DNA from: Azotobacter salinestris
GTDB taxonomy: Bacteria; Pseudomonadota; Gammaproteobacteria; Pseudomonadales; Pseudomonadaceae
Direction: 5' to 3'
Assembly (NCBI RefSeq): GCF_009363155.1
Contig: NZ_CP045302.1
Coordinates: forward strand, 2,328,001 to 2,392,000
Length of the DNA stretch: 64,000 nt
The position numbers and the translations under genes were made by a program. Below the pieces are notes generated by a model. The model saw nothing but the letters and a program-made list of their open reading frames with translations, ran no database searches and had not been told where the DNA came from. Below, piece after piece: positions 27,728 to 39,721 of this stretch (within the stretch, counting starts at the first letter, position 1; each line of letters starts with the position of its first letter).

Positions 27728-27770
27728 CATGCCCCAGCGCCCCGGCCGGGGCGCGGGCAGGACGCCCGGC

Positions 27771-27818
27771 GGCGAGATTCCGCCGGGTTCCCACCATCGC
27801 ACTGGCGGATTTCCGCCA
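27771..27818. promoter_or_regulatory. Candidate DctD upstream activating sites
   Basis: TGGCGGA-TT-TCCGCCA at 27803-27818 is a perfect palindrome and GGCGAGATTCCGCC at 27771-27784 an imperfect one. They lie about 110-150 bases before the sigma-54 promoter at 27921, the usual position for an enhancer-binding regulator, with centres about three helical turns apart. Confidence 0.5.
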
Positions 27819-27920
27819 GGCGGCCCCACCGAACATCCCTGCGGTCACCGCACGCACCATTGCCGGGGCCGCCGGGCTCGCCGTCACACCCTCTGCGAAG
27901 ACAGCGGAGCCAAGCCGCGC

Positions 27921-27936
27921 TGGCATGGCAATTGCT
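27921..27936 (+). promoter_or_regulatory. Sigma-54 (-24/-12) promoter of dctPQM
   Basis: TGGCATGGCAATTGCT matches the TGGCAC-N5-TTGC consensus, with the GG and GC dinucleotides exactly 10 bases apart. It lies about 145 bases before the dctP start codon. DctD, encoded upstream, is the matching activator class. Confidence 0.75.
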
Positions 27937-28006
27937 ATGGCCCTTCCCCGGCAAGCACAGAGTCTGTCGAAGGCCTCCTGCCGACCCACCGGCAAATGCC
28001 GCCTAG

Positions 28007-29074
<1,068 letters not shown>

Positions 29075-29166
29075 TGTCCCGCGGATAGCCCCGCCGGGCG
29101 GGTCGGCTGCAGCGTCGTCACCCGCCACGGGGCCCGCTCCTGGTCCCCCTACCGGAGACACCTGCC

Positions 29167-29799
29167 ATGCATGCCCTGCGTCAGGTCTGGGACCGCTTCG
29201 AGGAAGGTTTCATCGCCTTCCTGCTGGCGGCCATGACCCTGGTGACGTTCGTCTACGTCATGCTCAACAACCTCTACGCCTTCTTCTACGCCCTGGGCGA
29301 CCGCTTCGCGTTCGCCAGCGACTTCTTCTACGCCCTCGGCGACCCGATCCTCGAGTGGGCTCAGGCGATGACCTGGAGCAACGCCCTGACCAAGGCGCTG
29401 TTCGCCTGGCTGATCTTCTTCGGCCTGGCCTACGGCGTGCGCACCGCCGGCCACATCGGCGTCGACGCGCTGGTCAAGCTGGCCAGCAAGCCGGTGCAGC
29501 GCATCATCGGCCTGATCGGCTGCCTGGCCTGCCTGGCCTATGCCGGCCTGCTCGGCGTGGCCAGCTTCGAATGGGTGAAGACCCTGTTCGACGCCGCCAT
29601 CGGCGCCGAGGACCTCGGTCACTTCGGCATCCAGCAGTGGCACATCGGCCTGATCGTGCCGCTGGGCTTCGCCATGGTGTTCATCCGCTTCATGGAGATC
29701 TTCGTGCGCATCCTGAAAGGCCAGCAGACCGGCCTGGGCCTGGCCGACGAGGCCGCCGAGGCGGCCAAGCTGACCGACCACGAGGAACTGAGAAAATGA
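29167..29799 (+). CDS. dctQ: TRAP transporter small membrane subunit DctQ
   Basis: 210 residues with four hydrophobic helices (about 16-38, 74-96, 115-137 and 158-180). The family motif AYGVRTAGHIGVDAL, with the conserved Arg and His, is present. DctQ pairs with the large subunit DctM in the inner membrane. The gene ends in ATGA shared with dctM. The extra stretch between the first two helices makes it slightly longer than the smallest DctQ proteins, which is common in Pseudomonas. Confidence 0.9.
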   Translation: MHALRQVWDRFEEGFIAFLLAAMTLVTFVYVMLNNLYAFFYALGDRFAFASDFFYALGDPILEWAQAMTWSNALTKALFAWLIFFGLAYGVRTAGHIGVDALVKLASKPVQRIIGLIGCLACLAYAGLLGVASFEWVKTLFDAAIGAEDLGHFGIQQWHIGLIVPLGFAMVFIRFMEIFVRILKGQQTGLGLADEAAEAAKLTDHEELRK

Positions 29800-31079
29800 C
29801 CATCCTGTTCCTCTTCCTCGTCCTTTTCGCGCTGATGTTCATCGGCGTGCCGATCGCCGTGTCCCTGGGCCTGGCCGGCTCGCTGACCATCATGCTGTTC
29901 AGCCCGGACTCGGTGCGCTCGCTGGCGATCAAGCTGTTCGAGACCTCCGAGCACTACACCCTGCTGGCGATCCCCTTCTTCCTGCTGGCCGGCGCCTTCA
30001 TGACCACCGGCGGCGTGGCGCGCCGGCTGATCGACTTCGCCAACGCCTGCGTCGGGCACATCCGCGGCGGCCTGGCGATCAGCGCGGTGCTGGCCTGCAT
30101 GCTGTTCGCCGCGCTGTCCGGCTCCTCGCCGGCCACGGTGGCGGCGGTCGGCTCCATCGCCATCGCCGGCATGGTGCGCTCGGGCTACCCGCAGGCGTTC
30201 GGCACCGGCATCGTCTGCAACGCCGGCACCCTGGGCATCCTGATCCCGCCCTCGGTGGTGATGGTGGTCTACTCCGCCGCCACCGAAACCTCGGTCGGCA
30301 AGCTGTTCATGGCCGGCGTGGTGCCGGGCGTGCTGCTCGGCACGGTGCTGATGGTCGCCATCTACATGGTCGCGCTGAAGAAGAACCTGCCGGCGCTGCC
30401 GCGGGCGACCTTCCGCGAGTGGCTCTCCGCGGCGCGCAAGGCGATCTGGGGCCTGCTCTTGATGGTGATCATCCTCGGCGGCATCTACTCGGGAATGTTC
30501 ACCCCCACCGAGGCCGCTGCCGTGGCGGCGGTCTACTCCGGCTTCGTCGCGCTGTTCGTCTACAAGGACATGACCCTGCGCGAGGCGCCCAAGGTGATTC
30601 TGGAGTCGGGCAAGCTGTCGATCATGCTGATGTTCATCATCGCCAACGCCATGCTCTTCGCCCACGTGCTGACCACCGAGCAGATCCCGCAGACCATCAC
30701 CGCCTGGGTGATCGAGATGGGCCTGTCGCCCTGGGCCTTCCTGCTGGTGGTGAACATCGTGCTGCTGGTCGCCGGCGCCTTCATGGAGCCCTCGGCGATC
30801 ATCCTGATCCTCGCGCCGATCCTCTTCCCCATCGCCGTGAAGCTGGGCATCGACCCGATCCACCTGGGGGTGGTCATGGTGGTGAACATGGAAATCGGCC
30901 TGATCACCCCGCCGGTGGGTCTCAATCTGTTCGTCGCCTCGGCGGTGACCGGCATGCCGATCGGCCGGGTGATCCATGCCGCGATGCCCTGGCTGCTGAT
31001 GCTGCTCGGCTTCCTGCTGGTCATCACCTACGTCCCGGCTATCTCCCTGGCCCTGCCCAACTGGCTGGGAATGAGCTGA
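29796..31079 (+). CDS. dctM: TRAP transporter large membrane subunit DctM
   Basis: 427 residues with about a dozen transmembrane helices. FIGVPIAVSLGLAG at the N-terminus, AALSGSSPATVAAVGSIA and GTLGILIPPSVVMVVY, and near the C-terminus EIGLITPPVGLNLFV are typical of DctM, which couples Na+ entry to dicarboxylate uptake. The ATG at 29796 overlaps the dctQ stop. A strong terminator follows at 31107-31132. Confidence 0.93.
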   Translation: MTILFLFLVLFALMFIGVPIAVSLGLAGSLTIMLFSPDSVRSLAIKLFETSEHYTLLAIPFFLLAGAFMTTGGVARRLIDFANACVGHIRGGLAISAVLACMLFAALSGSSPATVAAVGSIAIAGMVRSGYPQAFGTGIVCNAGTLGILIPPSVVMVVYSAATETSVGKLFMAGVVPGVLLGTVLMVAIYMVALKKNLPALPRATFREWLSAARKAIWGLLLMVIILGGIYSGMFTPTEAAAVAAVYSGFVALFVYKDMTLREAPKVILESGKLSIMLMFIIANAMLFAHVLTTEQIPQTITAWVIEMGLSPWAFLLVVNIVLLVAGAFMEPSAIILILAPILFPIAVKLGIDPIHLGVVMVVNMEIGLITPPVGLNLFVASAVTGMPIGRVIHAAMPWLLMLLGFLLVITYVPAISLALPNWLGMS

Positions 31080-31106
31080 GTCGCCACGCAACCGACCCTT
31101 GCCTTT

Positions 31107-31132
31107 GCCCGGCCCTGCGCCGGGCTTTTTTT
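31107..31132 (+). terminator. Rho-independent terminator of dctPQM
   Basis: GCCCGG and CCGGGC pair around CCCTGCG and are followed by seven T residues, 28 bases after the dctM stop codon. Confidence 0.85.
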
Positions 31133-31236
31133 CGACCTCGCCGCGCCGGGCAGCGAAAGGTTCGTCGCCCCTGCCCGGCGAAGGCGGCCTGGATGCTCAG
31201 GGAGAGACAGCCGGGCTCCCGAATCGAGGGCCGGCG

Positions 31237-32088
31237 CTATGCATGAAAGATGTTCTCCAGCGCCCGGCGCATCACCGCTGCGTCGACATCGATGCCCGTC
31301 CAGTATTTGATGCCGATGACGCCCTGATTGACCAGCATGCCCAGCCCGTCGAGCACGCGGCAGCCGCGCGCCTCGGCGCTGCGGATCAGGTGGGTTCGCG
31401 GTGGGTTGTGGATGCCGTCCGCAACCACCATGCCGGGATGCAGCGAATCCAGATCGAGATCGAGACGCTGGTCGACGTTCGGATACAGGCCGATGGAGGT
31501 GGCGTTGATCAGCATGTCGGTATCGCGCGGCACGTCCACGGTGCCGTTCCACTGGCGCAGCTCGGCGCAGGTGCCGGTCTTCTCGTTCAGCAGATCGACC
31601 AGCGTCTGGCCGGTGTCGCGACTGCGGTTGACCACGGTGATGTAGCTGGCGCCGGCCAGGGCGAGTTCCACGCTCACCGCACGCGCCGCGCCGCCCGCGC
31701 CGAAGATCACCACGGACTTGCCACGCGGGTCGACGACCTCGCGCATGGCCTGGACAAACCCCTTGCCGTCCGTGTTTTCGCCGATGAAGGCATCGCCGCG
31801 CCGGACGATGGTGTTGACCGCGCCGATGATTTCGGCCGACGGGCCGAGCCCGTCGAGATGCTCGATGACCGCGACCTTGTGGGGAATCGAGCAGTTGAAG
31901 CCGGCCCAGCCCATGGCCTTCGCGCCCCGCACGGCATCGCCGAGAAACTGCGGCGCCACCTCGCAGTTGATGTAGCGCCAGTCGAGTCCGTGATGGCGAT
32001 AGGCGGCCTCGACCATCGCCACCGTCGGATTCTCGGCGGCCGGCATCGCGAACGATCCGGTCAGCGTGCTCAGGAAGTTTGGCTCCAT
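31237..32088 (-). CDS. Shikimate/quinate dehydrogenase family protein (AroE/YdiB-like)
   Basis: 283 residues. The N-terminal substrate domain has AGFNCSIPHKVAV with the catalytic Lys, and NTDGKGF carries the Asp partner. The C-terminal Rossmann motif is FGAGGAARAVSVEL, and the final part reads GMLVNQGVIGIKYWTG. Family members reduce dehydroshikimate or oxidise quinate/shikimate. The usual NVTIPHK is NCSIPHK here, which suggests a paralogue rather than the housekeeping AroE. The ATG at 32088 follows GGGAGTACACC. It is next to a ROK repressor and a FucP-type transporter, so a catabolic use is likely. Confidence 0.85.
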   Translation of the reverse strand: MEPNFLSTLTGSFAMPAAENPTVAMVEAAYRHHGLDWRYINCEVAPQFLGDAVRGAKAMGWAGFNCSIPHKVAVIEHLDGLGPSAEIIGAVNTIVRRGDAFIGENTDGKGFVQAMREVVDPRGKSVVIFGAGGAARAVSVELALAGASYITVVNRSRDTGQTLVDLLNEKTGTCAELRQWNGTVDVPRDTDMLINATSIGLYPNVDQRLDLDLDSLHPGMVVADGIHNPPRTHLIRSAEARGCRVLDGLGMLVNQGVIGIKYWTGIDVDAAVMRRALENIFHA

Positions 32089-32142
32089 GGTGTACTCCCA
32101 CAACGGTCTGTCGATTGATGGATTGATTCGACCGCGACCGAT

Positions 32143-32163
32143 TAATTCACGATGAATGAATTA
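32143..32163. promoter_or_regulatory. Candidate operator upstream of the shikimate dehydrogenase gene
   Basis: TAATTC (32143-32148) and GAATTA (32158-32163) form an inverted repeat in an AT-rich patch about 55 bases before the start. The AATTCAC half-site also occurs before the FucP-type gene (33917-33930), as expected if one repressor, probably the ROK protein between them, controls both. Confidence 0.4.
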
Positions 32164-32273
32164 TTAATCCGAAGCAAGCCCGGCGACGAACGACGCACGA
32201 GTGCCGCTCCTCCACGGAAGAATCGGCAGACAGGAAAAGGGAGGTTGACCAGGATAGCCGGGATAGCCGCGCC

Positions 32274-33461
32274 TCAGCTGGCGCCAGCCGAGGCGAAGGC
32301 CTGCAGGTCGAGCAGGAAGCGGGCCGACAGCGGCAGGCTCGCCGCGCCGAGCGAGCGGGCATGGGCGCCGATGGTGCCCGCCTCGATCAGCGGCAGGCGG
32401 ATGCCGCTGGCCGGGATTTCCGCCAGATGGACCCGCACCCTCTCTACCAGCAGGGTCCGGATGCGGACGGGCATCCAGCCATCGACGAGGCAGGCCTCGA
32501 AGTCGTAGACCGCTGCCGCCGCCGCGGACGCGGCGGCGATCGCGCGCGCCGCCTCGTCGGCCCAGGCCTCGACCAGGGCCTGCGGGAAATGCCATTCCGA
32601 GGGTGTGTCCCACAGGCGGTCGGCCGCCTCGTCCGCGGCGCCCAGCGTCCGCTCCAGCACCGACAGCGAGGCGATGTCGAGCAGCACGGCCTGTCCGCCC
32701 CGCCCGTCTGGCACCGGCATGGAGCCGATCGCCCCGGCATTGCCGGTTCGCCCGGGCACCAGACTGCCGTTCAGGACGATCCCGCCACCGATGAAATACC
32801 CGACATAGAAATACAGGAAGTCCCGCGGCGTGTGCCCGTGCCCGAAGAGCAGCTCCGCGCCGCAGGCGGCCGTGGCGTCGTTCTGCACGTAGACCGGAAA
32901 GCCGGTCGCCGCGCCGATCTCGGCCCCGATATTGCGCTCGCGCCAGTCGATCAGCGCTTCCTCCGGAACGCCCAGGGTGCGCCACCAGTCCCAGATCTGG
33001 AACGGCATGGCGATCCCCAGTCCGGCGATCCGGGCGCGCTCTTCGGCGCCGATCTGGCTGAGAATGTCGGCGACCGCGGAGTTCGCGAAACGCACCACCG
33101 CGTCGGGCGTCGGGTAGTGATGGCGTTCGGTCACCCGGGAGCGGATGCCGCCGAGGAAGTCCACCAGCACCAGGTCGAGGCTGCGATGGCCGACCTTCAG
33201 GCCGAGGCTGAACGCCCCCTCCCGCGCCAGCCCGAGCGGCACCGACGGCTGGCCGATCCGGCCGCGCAGCGGCTGGCCGCGACAGATCAGCCCGTCGTCC
33301 TCCAGCGCGCGCATGATCACGGAAACCGTCTGCGCCGAGAGCCCGGTCACCCGGGTGAGTTCGGCCTTGGTCATCTCGCCACGGCTGCGCAACAGCGACA
33401 GCACGAGACGTTCGTTGTGCGCCCGCACGCCGCGCAGATTCGAGCCGCGCAGGCCGCCCAT
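32274..33461 (-). CDS. ROK family transcriptional repressor
   Basis: 395 residues. An N-terminal MarR-like winged helix (RSRGEMTKAELTRVTGLSAQTVSVIMRAL, about 22-50) is followed by a sugar-kinase-like ROK domain with AGLGIAMPFQIWDWW and PGRTGNAGAIGSMPVPDG. ROK repressors bind sugars or derivatives and release DNA. The start at 33461 has a GGTGGAG site 9 bases upstream; an ATG 12 codons earlier (33497) is possible. It lies between the dehydrogenase (same strand, 185-base gap) and the divergent transporter. Confidence 0.82.
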   Translation of the reverse strand: MGGLRGSNLRGVRAHNERLVLSLLRSRGEMTKAELTRVTGLSAQTVSVIMRALEDDGLICRGQPLRGRIGQPSVPLGLAREGAFSLGLKVGHRSLDLVLVDFLGGIRSRVTERHHYPTPDAVVRFANSAVADILSQIGAEERARIAGLGIAMPFQIWDWWRTLGVPEEALIDWRERNIGAEIGAATGFPVYVQNDATAACGAELLFGHGHTPRDFLYFYVGYFIGGGIVLNGSLVPGRTGNAGAIGSMPVPDGRGGQAVLLDIASLSVLERTLGAADEAADRLWDTPSEWHFPQALVEAWADEAARAIAAASAAAAAVYDFEACLVDGWMPVRIRTLLVERVRVHLAEIPASGIRLPLIEAGTIGAHARSLGAASLPLSARFLLDLQAFASAGAS

Positions 33462-33950
33462 GCCGTCATGCTCCACCCCTTCGGGTACGATCGTCATGCC
33501 GTTCAATCTGTGCGCGTCCTCCAGCCTCGGGGCAAGCGCCGAATCGGCCCCGCGGCCTCCCGGCCGCGCGGCCGGCTGCGCGAAAAAGCAGCAATGCCGC
33601 GGTAGTTCAAGACATCCCCTCCCAATTCCCATGGTGCATTTCGGGGTCGCGCCTGCGACCTGCCCGACCTCGCCGAAAACGCCCCCGCTACAGGCCGTTT
33701 TCCTGGCGAAAGGGGCGTATTTCACCAGATCGGGAAGGCTTTTTCAGGAAATCTTCAGAAACCCGGCGAATGGCCTGCCGAGCCACGACTATCGGCAAAT
33801 ATGAAAAAATCATTGACATGAATCGTTTCAGCAAGCATTTTTCCCGGCAATCCGACAGCCATTCAGTGGACTTTTCTTGTCCAGGGAAGGGGCGGACAAC
33901 GGCACTTCGACAAAATAATTCACAAGAATTGAACTTCTGGAGACGCAGAT
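33462..33950. promoter_or_regulatory. Divergent region between ROK regulator and transporter
   Basis: About 490 bases with AT-rich patches near 33780-33950. The inverted repeat AATTC-ACAA-GAATT (33917-33930) lies 20 bases before the transporter start and shares a half-site with the dehydrogenase upstream region. No gene of natural composition was seen. Confidence 0.45.
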
Positions 33951-35282
33951 ATGCCGACACGTCGAGAATTCGTACACCGGGACAAGCTCCTGCCCTTCAT
34001 CCTGCTGGTCTGCTGCTTCGCCGCCTGGGGCGTGGTCGCCAACATGACCGACCCGCTCGTGCAGGTCTTCAGCACGGTCTTCAGCATGAGTTCCCTGCAG
34101 GCCTCGCTGGTCCAGTTCGCCTACTACGGGGCGTATTTCCTGCTGGCCATCCCGGCGGCGCTCATCAACCAGCACTACTCCTACAAGACCGGCGTGCTGG
34201 TCGGCCTGGGCTTGGCCATCAGCGGGGCGCTGCTCTTCTATCCCGCCAGCCTGGCGATGACTTACGGCCTGTTCCTGCTGGCGCTGTTCACCCTGGCCGG
34301 CGGGCTGGCGATCCTGGAAACCTCGGCGAACCCCTTCGTCATCTCCATGGGGCCTGAAGGCAACGCGACCCGCCGCCTGAACCTCGCGCAGTCCTTCAAC
34401 CCGGTCGGGACCAACATCGGCGTCCTGCTGGCGGCCACCCTGATCCTACCGAACCTGAACTCCGCCACGGCCGTCGAGCGGGCCACGATGAGCCAGGCGG
34501 ACCTGCTCACCATCCGCTCGACCGAACTGCAGGCGGTCATGCTGCCCTACGTCGGCTTCGCCTTCGTCCTGCTGGCGATCTGGATCGGCATCGCTCTGAC
34601 CCGCATGCCGGCCCAGGAGAAAGCGAAGGCGAAGGAAGCGCAGCCGGGCAACGGCGGGTTCGCCGCCATTTGCGGGCGACTGTTCCACAACGCGCATTAC
34701 CGCTGGGGGGTCGTGGCGCTGTTCTTCTACATCGCGGCCCAGACCTGCACCTGGACCTTCACCATCCAGTACGCGCAGCAGGCCACCGGCGCCGACCACG
34801 CCTCGGCCGGGATGTATCTGCAATACAGCATGATCGTCTTCCTCGTCGCGCGCTTCGTGGCGACCTGGGCGATGGGTTATGTCCGTCCCTCCCTGCTGCT
34901 GGTGCTGCTTGGCTTCGCGGCCGCGGGCCTTTGCCTCTATGCCGTCCTCAACCCCGGCGCCTCCGGTGTCTGGGCGCTCGTGGCGGTCTCCGCCTGCCTC
35001 TCGCTGATGTTCCCGACCATCTACGGCATTGCGCTGATGGGACTCAGCGAGGAGGAGACGAAGTTCGGCTCGGCGGGGCTGGTCATGACGCTCCTGGGCG
35101 GCGCATTGATGCCGATGGTCCAGGGCGCGGCGATCGACGCCTACGGCGCGGCAGCTTCCTTTGCGGTGCCGGGATTCTGCTTCCTGCCGGTGGCGGCATA
35201 CGGCCTGTTCCACCTGAGCACCTCGAAGGCCGGCCTGTTCGACTTCCGCTCCACCGCACGCAAGGTGGCCGAACTCGCGTGA
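33951..35282 (+). CDS. FucP-type MFS sugar:proton symporter
   Basis: 443 residues with twelve predicted membrane helices. The N-terminal pattern LVCCFAAWGVVANMTDPLVQVFSTVFSMSS is the signature of the fucose permease group, with the acidic residue of MTDPL used for proton coupling. NPFVISMGP, in ETSANPFVISMGPEGNA, is also typical. The ligand could be fucose, another sugar or a polyol. A ROK repressor and a shikimate-dehydrogenase-like enzyme next to it suggest a small uptake-and-oxidation pathway. A GGAG ribosome site precedes the ATG. Confidence 0.87.
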   Translation: MPTRREFVHRDKLLPFILLVCCFAAWGVVANMTDPLVQVFSTVFSMSSLQASLVQFAYYGAYFLLAIPAALINQHYSYKTGVLVGLGLAISGALLFYPASLAMTYGLFLLALFTLAGGLAILETSANPFVISMGPEGNATRRLNLAQSFNPVGTNIGVLLAATLILPNLNSATAVERATMSQADLLTIRSTELQAVMLPYVGFAFVLLAIWIGIALTRMPAQEKAKAKEAQPGNGGFAAICGRLFHNAHYRWGVVALFFYIAAQTCTWTFTIQYAQQATGADHASAGMYLQYSMIVFLVARFVATWAMGYVRPSLLLVLLGFAAAGLCLYAVLNPGASGVWALVAVSACLSLMFPTIYGIALMGLSEEETKFGSAGLVMTLLGGALMPMVQGAAIDAYGAAASFAVPGFCFLPVAAYGLFHLSTSKAGLFDFRSTARKVAELA

Positions 35283-35322
35283 CGACGCGGTCACTTCCCG
35301 ACCGCGGCAGACCGATCGGCAA

Positions 35323-35349
35323 GAAAGGCGCACCCATGGTGCGCCTTTC
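35323..35349 (+). terminator. Hairpin terminator after the FucP-type gene
   Basis: GAAAGGCGCACC and GGTGCGCCTTTC pair perfectly around a 3-base loop, about 40 bases after the stop codon. The rest of the gap up to 35633 shows no gene. Confidence 0.75.
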
Positions 35350-35567
35350 CGCATCCGGCCAGTGCAGTCCGAGCAAGAGACGGCGCAGCGCCACAACCGC
35401 CGCGAAGCGGTGTCAGACCGGCGTCGGCGCCCCCTCTGTCGATGCATGCCTGCCGGTTGACAATGACAGCTCCTCCCGCTGACCGGAATAGCCTCCCCCC
35501 TGCCAGGCCGTGACGCCCGTCAAGACTTCGGCAGCCGCGCCTTCGGGCGCGCGGCGCCAGTGCCTAG

Positions 35568-37307
<1,740 letters not shown>

Positions 37308-37346
37308 AGCATGCGCTGGAAAGCGCTGCGACGCCGGGCCGAGCCG

Positions 37347-37377
37347 CAGGGTGGATAACGGCGCAGCCTTATCCACC
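37347..37377. repeat. Intergenic palindrome (GTGGATAA family)
   Basis: GGTGGATAA (37350-37358) and TTATCCACC (37369-37377) form a hairpin nearly identical to the left half of the element at 10051-10143. It lies between the convergent ligB and cytochrome genes. Confidence 0.75.
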
Positions 37378-37402
37378 AGACACGGTTTCCCCCACGCACC
37401 CC

Positions 37403-37846
37403 TCAGTAGGCGCGGAACTCCCGGTGGCAGGCCTCGCAGGCATCTTCCACGCGCTGCACGTGCGGCGCCAGGGCCCTGGGTTCCAGCGGCCGGGCGGCGG
37501 TCGCCGCGACCAGCGCCGCGGTGCTCCGCTCCAGGTCCTCGGCCAGCTGGCGGAAGCGCTCCTGGCGCTGCCAGACCTCGTCGCGGGCGCTGCTGTCCTC
37601 TTCCCTGATCTGCGGGAAGTGCTGCCAGGGCTGGCGCGACAGCGCATCGAGGCGCGCCGCGCCGTCGGCGAAACGCTGCTCGTCGAAGCTCAGCCGGCCG
37701 CGCAGCATGCCGCCGAGGTCCTCGCTGGTCTTGAGCATCTGCTTGAAGATCGCCTGGCGCTTGCCGAGCGGCGAGTTGGGGTCGACACCGTTGCAGGCGA
37801 CCAGGGCCAGGGCGATCACGCCCAGCAGAATCGGCTTGAAAGTCAT
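37403..37846 (-). CDS. Cytochrome c'-like lipoprotein
   Basis: 147 residues. The N-terminus is a lipoprotein signal (LALVACN, lipobox Cys about residue 18). The remainder is helical and ends [11 protein letters not shown], the CxxCH heme-attachment motif near the C-terminus that defines cytochrome c'. Such proteins bind NO or CO or move electrons in the periplasm. The ATG at 37846 is chosen because upstream in-frame sequence lacks a signal. Expression is divergent from the ahcY promoter region. Confidence 0.82.
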   Translation of the reverse strand: MTFKPILLGVIALALVACNGVDPNSPLGKRQAIFKQMLKTSEDLGGMLRGRLSFDEQRFADGAARLDALSRQPWQHFPQIREEDSSARDEVWQRQERFRQLAEDLERSTAALVAATAARPLEPRALAPHVQRVEDACEACHREFRAY

Positions 37847-37922
37847 GGCTCGTTCAGGGATGGCTGGCGAAGGGCGGCGATTATCCTCCGCCTCGCCGGC
37901 CATTGCACGACCTGCCGCCCCC

Positions 37923-37952
37923 TTGGGGTTTGCCGGCACAGGCGGCTATAAT
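37923..37952 (+). promoter_or_regulatory. Sigma-70 promoter of ahcY
   Basis: TTGGGG and a perfect TATAAT (37947-37952) are 18 bases apart, about 50 bases before the SAH riboswitch. The -35 is poor and the -10 ideal. Confidence 0.6.
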
Positions 37953-37999
37953 CGGACGGGTTTTCCACGGCCGACTCCGCTTCGGCCGTTCCCGCCACC

Positions 38000-38050
38000 C
38001 TTCCGAGGGGCGCTGCAGCAGGCCTGCCATCGGCCTGTCAGGCTCGGAAG
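38000..38050 (+). promoter_or_regulatory. S-adenosylhomocysteine (SAH) riboswitch
   Basis: The RNA contains CTTCCGAGGGGCGCTGC, a short hairpin region and CAGGCTCGGAAG, matching the SAH riboswitch consensus in which TCCGAGG-GCGCTGC pairs with CAGGCTCGGA (P1 stem TTCCGA/TCGGAA). It lies in the leader of ahcY, whose product removes SAH. In known examples SAH binding frees the ribosome site and turns expression on. Confidence 0.88.
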
Positions 38051-38108
38051 GGGCGTTTTTCGAACGCATCAACGGCGCCCATTCGCACATTACGAATGGA
38101 GACTCTGC

Positions 38109-39518
38109 ATGAGCGCTGTCATGACGCCTGCCGCTTTCACCGATTACAAGGTCGCCGACATTGCCCTGGCCGACTGGGGCCGCAAGGAAATCATCATCGC
38201 CGAATCCGAGATGCCGGCGCTGATGGGCCTGCGTCGCAAGTATGCCGCCGAGCAGCCGCTCAAGGGCGCGAAGATCCTCGGCTGCATCCACATGACCATC
38301 CAGACCGCAGTGCTGATCGAAACCCTGGTCGCGCTCGGGGCGGAAGTGCGCTGGTCGTCCTGCAACATCTTCTCGACCCAGGACCAGGCTGCCGCGGCCA
38401 TCGCCGCCGCCGGCATCCCGGTGTTCGCCTGGAAGGGCGAGACCGAAGCCGAGTACGAGTGGTGCATCGAGCAGACCATCCTCAAGGACGGCAAGCCGTG
38501 GGACGCCAACATGGTGCTGGACGACGGCGGCGACCTGACTGCCATCCTGCACCAGAAGTACCCGCAGATGCTGGAGAAGGTCCACGGCATCACCGAGGAG
38601 ACCACCACCGGCGTGCATCGCCTGTACGACATGCTCAAGGCCGGCACCCTGAAGGTCCCGGCGATCAACGTCAACGACTCGGTGACCAAGAGCAAGAACG
38701 ACAACAAGTACGGCTGCCGCCACAGCCTGAACGACGCCATCAAGCGCGGCACCGACCATCTGCTGTCCGGCAAGCAGGCGCTGGTGATCGGCTACGGCGA
38801 CGTGGGTAAGGGCTCGGCGCAGTCGCTGCGCCAGGAAGGCATGATCGTCAAGGTCTCGGAAGTCGACCCGATCTGCGCCATGCAGGCCTGCATGGACGGC
38901 TTCGAGCTGGTCTCCCCCTACCTGAACGGCGAGAACGACGGCAGCGAGGCCAGCATCGACAAGGCGCTGCTCGGCAGGATCGACCTGATCGTCACCACCA
39001 CCGGCAACGTCAACGTCTGCGACGCCCACATGCTCAAGGCGCTGAAGAAGCGCGCCGTGGTCTGCAACATCGGCCACTTCGACAGCGAGATCGACACCGC
39101 CTTCATGCGTGCCAACTGGGCCTGGGAAGAGGTCAAGCCGCAGGTGCACAAGGTCCACCGCACCGGCCGCGACGGCTTCGATCCGCACAACGACGACTAC
39201 CTGATCCTGCTCGCCGAGGGCCGCCTGGTGAACCTGGGCAACGCCACCGGCCACCCGAGCCGGATCATGGATGGCTCCTTCGCCAACCAGGTGCTGGCGC
39301 AGATCCACCTCTTCGGCGCCCGCTTCGCCGACCTGCCGGCGGCCGAGAAGGCCGGGCGCATCTCCGTCGAGGTGCTGCTGAAGAAGCTCGACGAGGAAGT
39401 GGCGCTGGAGATGGTCAAGGGCTTCGGGGGCGTGGTCACCCGCCTGACCGGCCAGCAGGCCGAGTACATCGGCGTGAACGTCGACGGTCCGTTCAAGCCG
39501 GACAGCTATCGCTACTGA
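38109..39518 (+). CDS. ahcY: Adenosylhomocysteinase
   Basis: A 469-residue cytosolic enzyme that hydrolyses S-adenosylhomocysteine to adenosine and homocysteine using bound NAD. Motifs: [16 protein letters not shown] near residue 58, the NAD-binding [10 protein letters not shown] at 228, [13 protein letters not shown], and the C-terminal KPDSYRY. The ATG at 38109 gives the usual N-terminus. It sits under a SAH riboswitch and before metF, so the pair supports the methionine/activated-methyl cycle. Confidence 0.96.
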   Translation: MSAVMTPAAFTDYKVADIALADWGRKEIIIAESEMPALMGLRRKYAAEQPLKGAKILGCIHMTIQTAVLIETLVALGAEVRWSSCNIFSTQDQAAAAIAAAGIPVFAWKGETEAEYEWCIEQTILKDGKPWDANMVLDDGGDLTAILHQKYPQMLEKVHGITEETTTGVHRLYDMLKAGTLKVPAINVNDSVTKSKNDNKYGCRHSLNDAIKRGTDHLLSGKQALVIGYGDVGKGSAQSLRQEGMIVKVSEVDPICAMQACMDGFELVSPYLNGENDGSEASIDKALLGRIDLIVTTTGNVNVCDAHMLKALKKRAVVCNIGHFDSEIDTAFMRANWAWEEVKPQVHKVHRTGRDGFDPHNDDYLILLAEGRLVNLGNATGHPSRIMDGSFANQVLAQIHLFGARFADLPAAEKAGRISVEVLLKKLDEEVALEMVKGFGGVVTRLTGQQAEYIGVNVDGPFKPDSYRY

Positions 39519-39521
39519 TTC

Positions 39522-39663
39522 CGTAGGCTGGAAAACGGCCAACGGCCTTTTCCACCTGCCATACCAAGGCGGTGGAAAAGCGCTCCGCGCGTTTTCCACG
39601 GGGTGGCCATCCACCCTACGCACAGATGCGACCCCACAGGGTGGACGACCGCAGTCGTCCACC
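39522..39663. repeat. Composite palindromic repeat between ahcY and metF
   Basis: A CGTAGGCTGG ... CCACCCTACG boundary (39522-39620) encloses GTGGAAAAG/TTTTCCAC hairpins, as at 10051-10143. A separate perfect hairpin follows (GGTGGACGAC at 39640-39649 with GTCGTCCACC at 39654-39663). The repeat separates two genes of the methionine cycle. Confidence 0.75.
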
Positions 39664-39721
39664 ATGACTGTGGCGGCGAACAGCTCCGGCTTTCCGCCCT
39701 ACACCCGAACGGATCGACTCC

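Noticed and set aside
33145-33804. 219-codon plus-strand frame
   Set aside because: Antisense to the ROK gene; Arg/Ser/Pro-rich composition typical of a GC-rich shadow.
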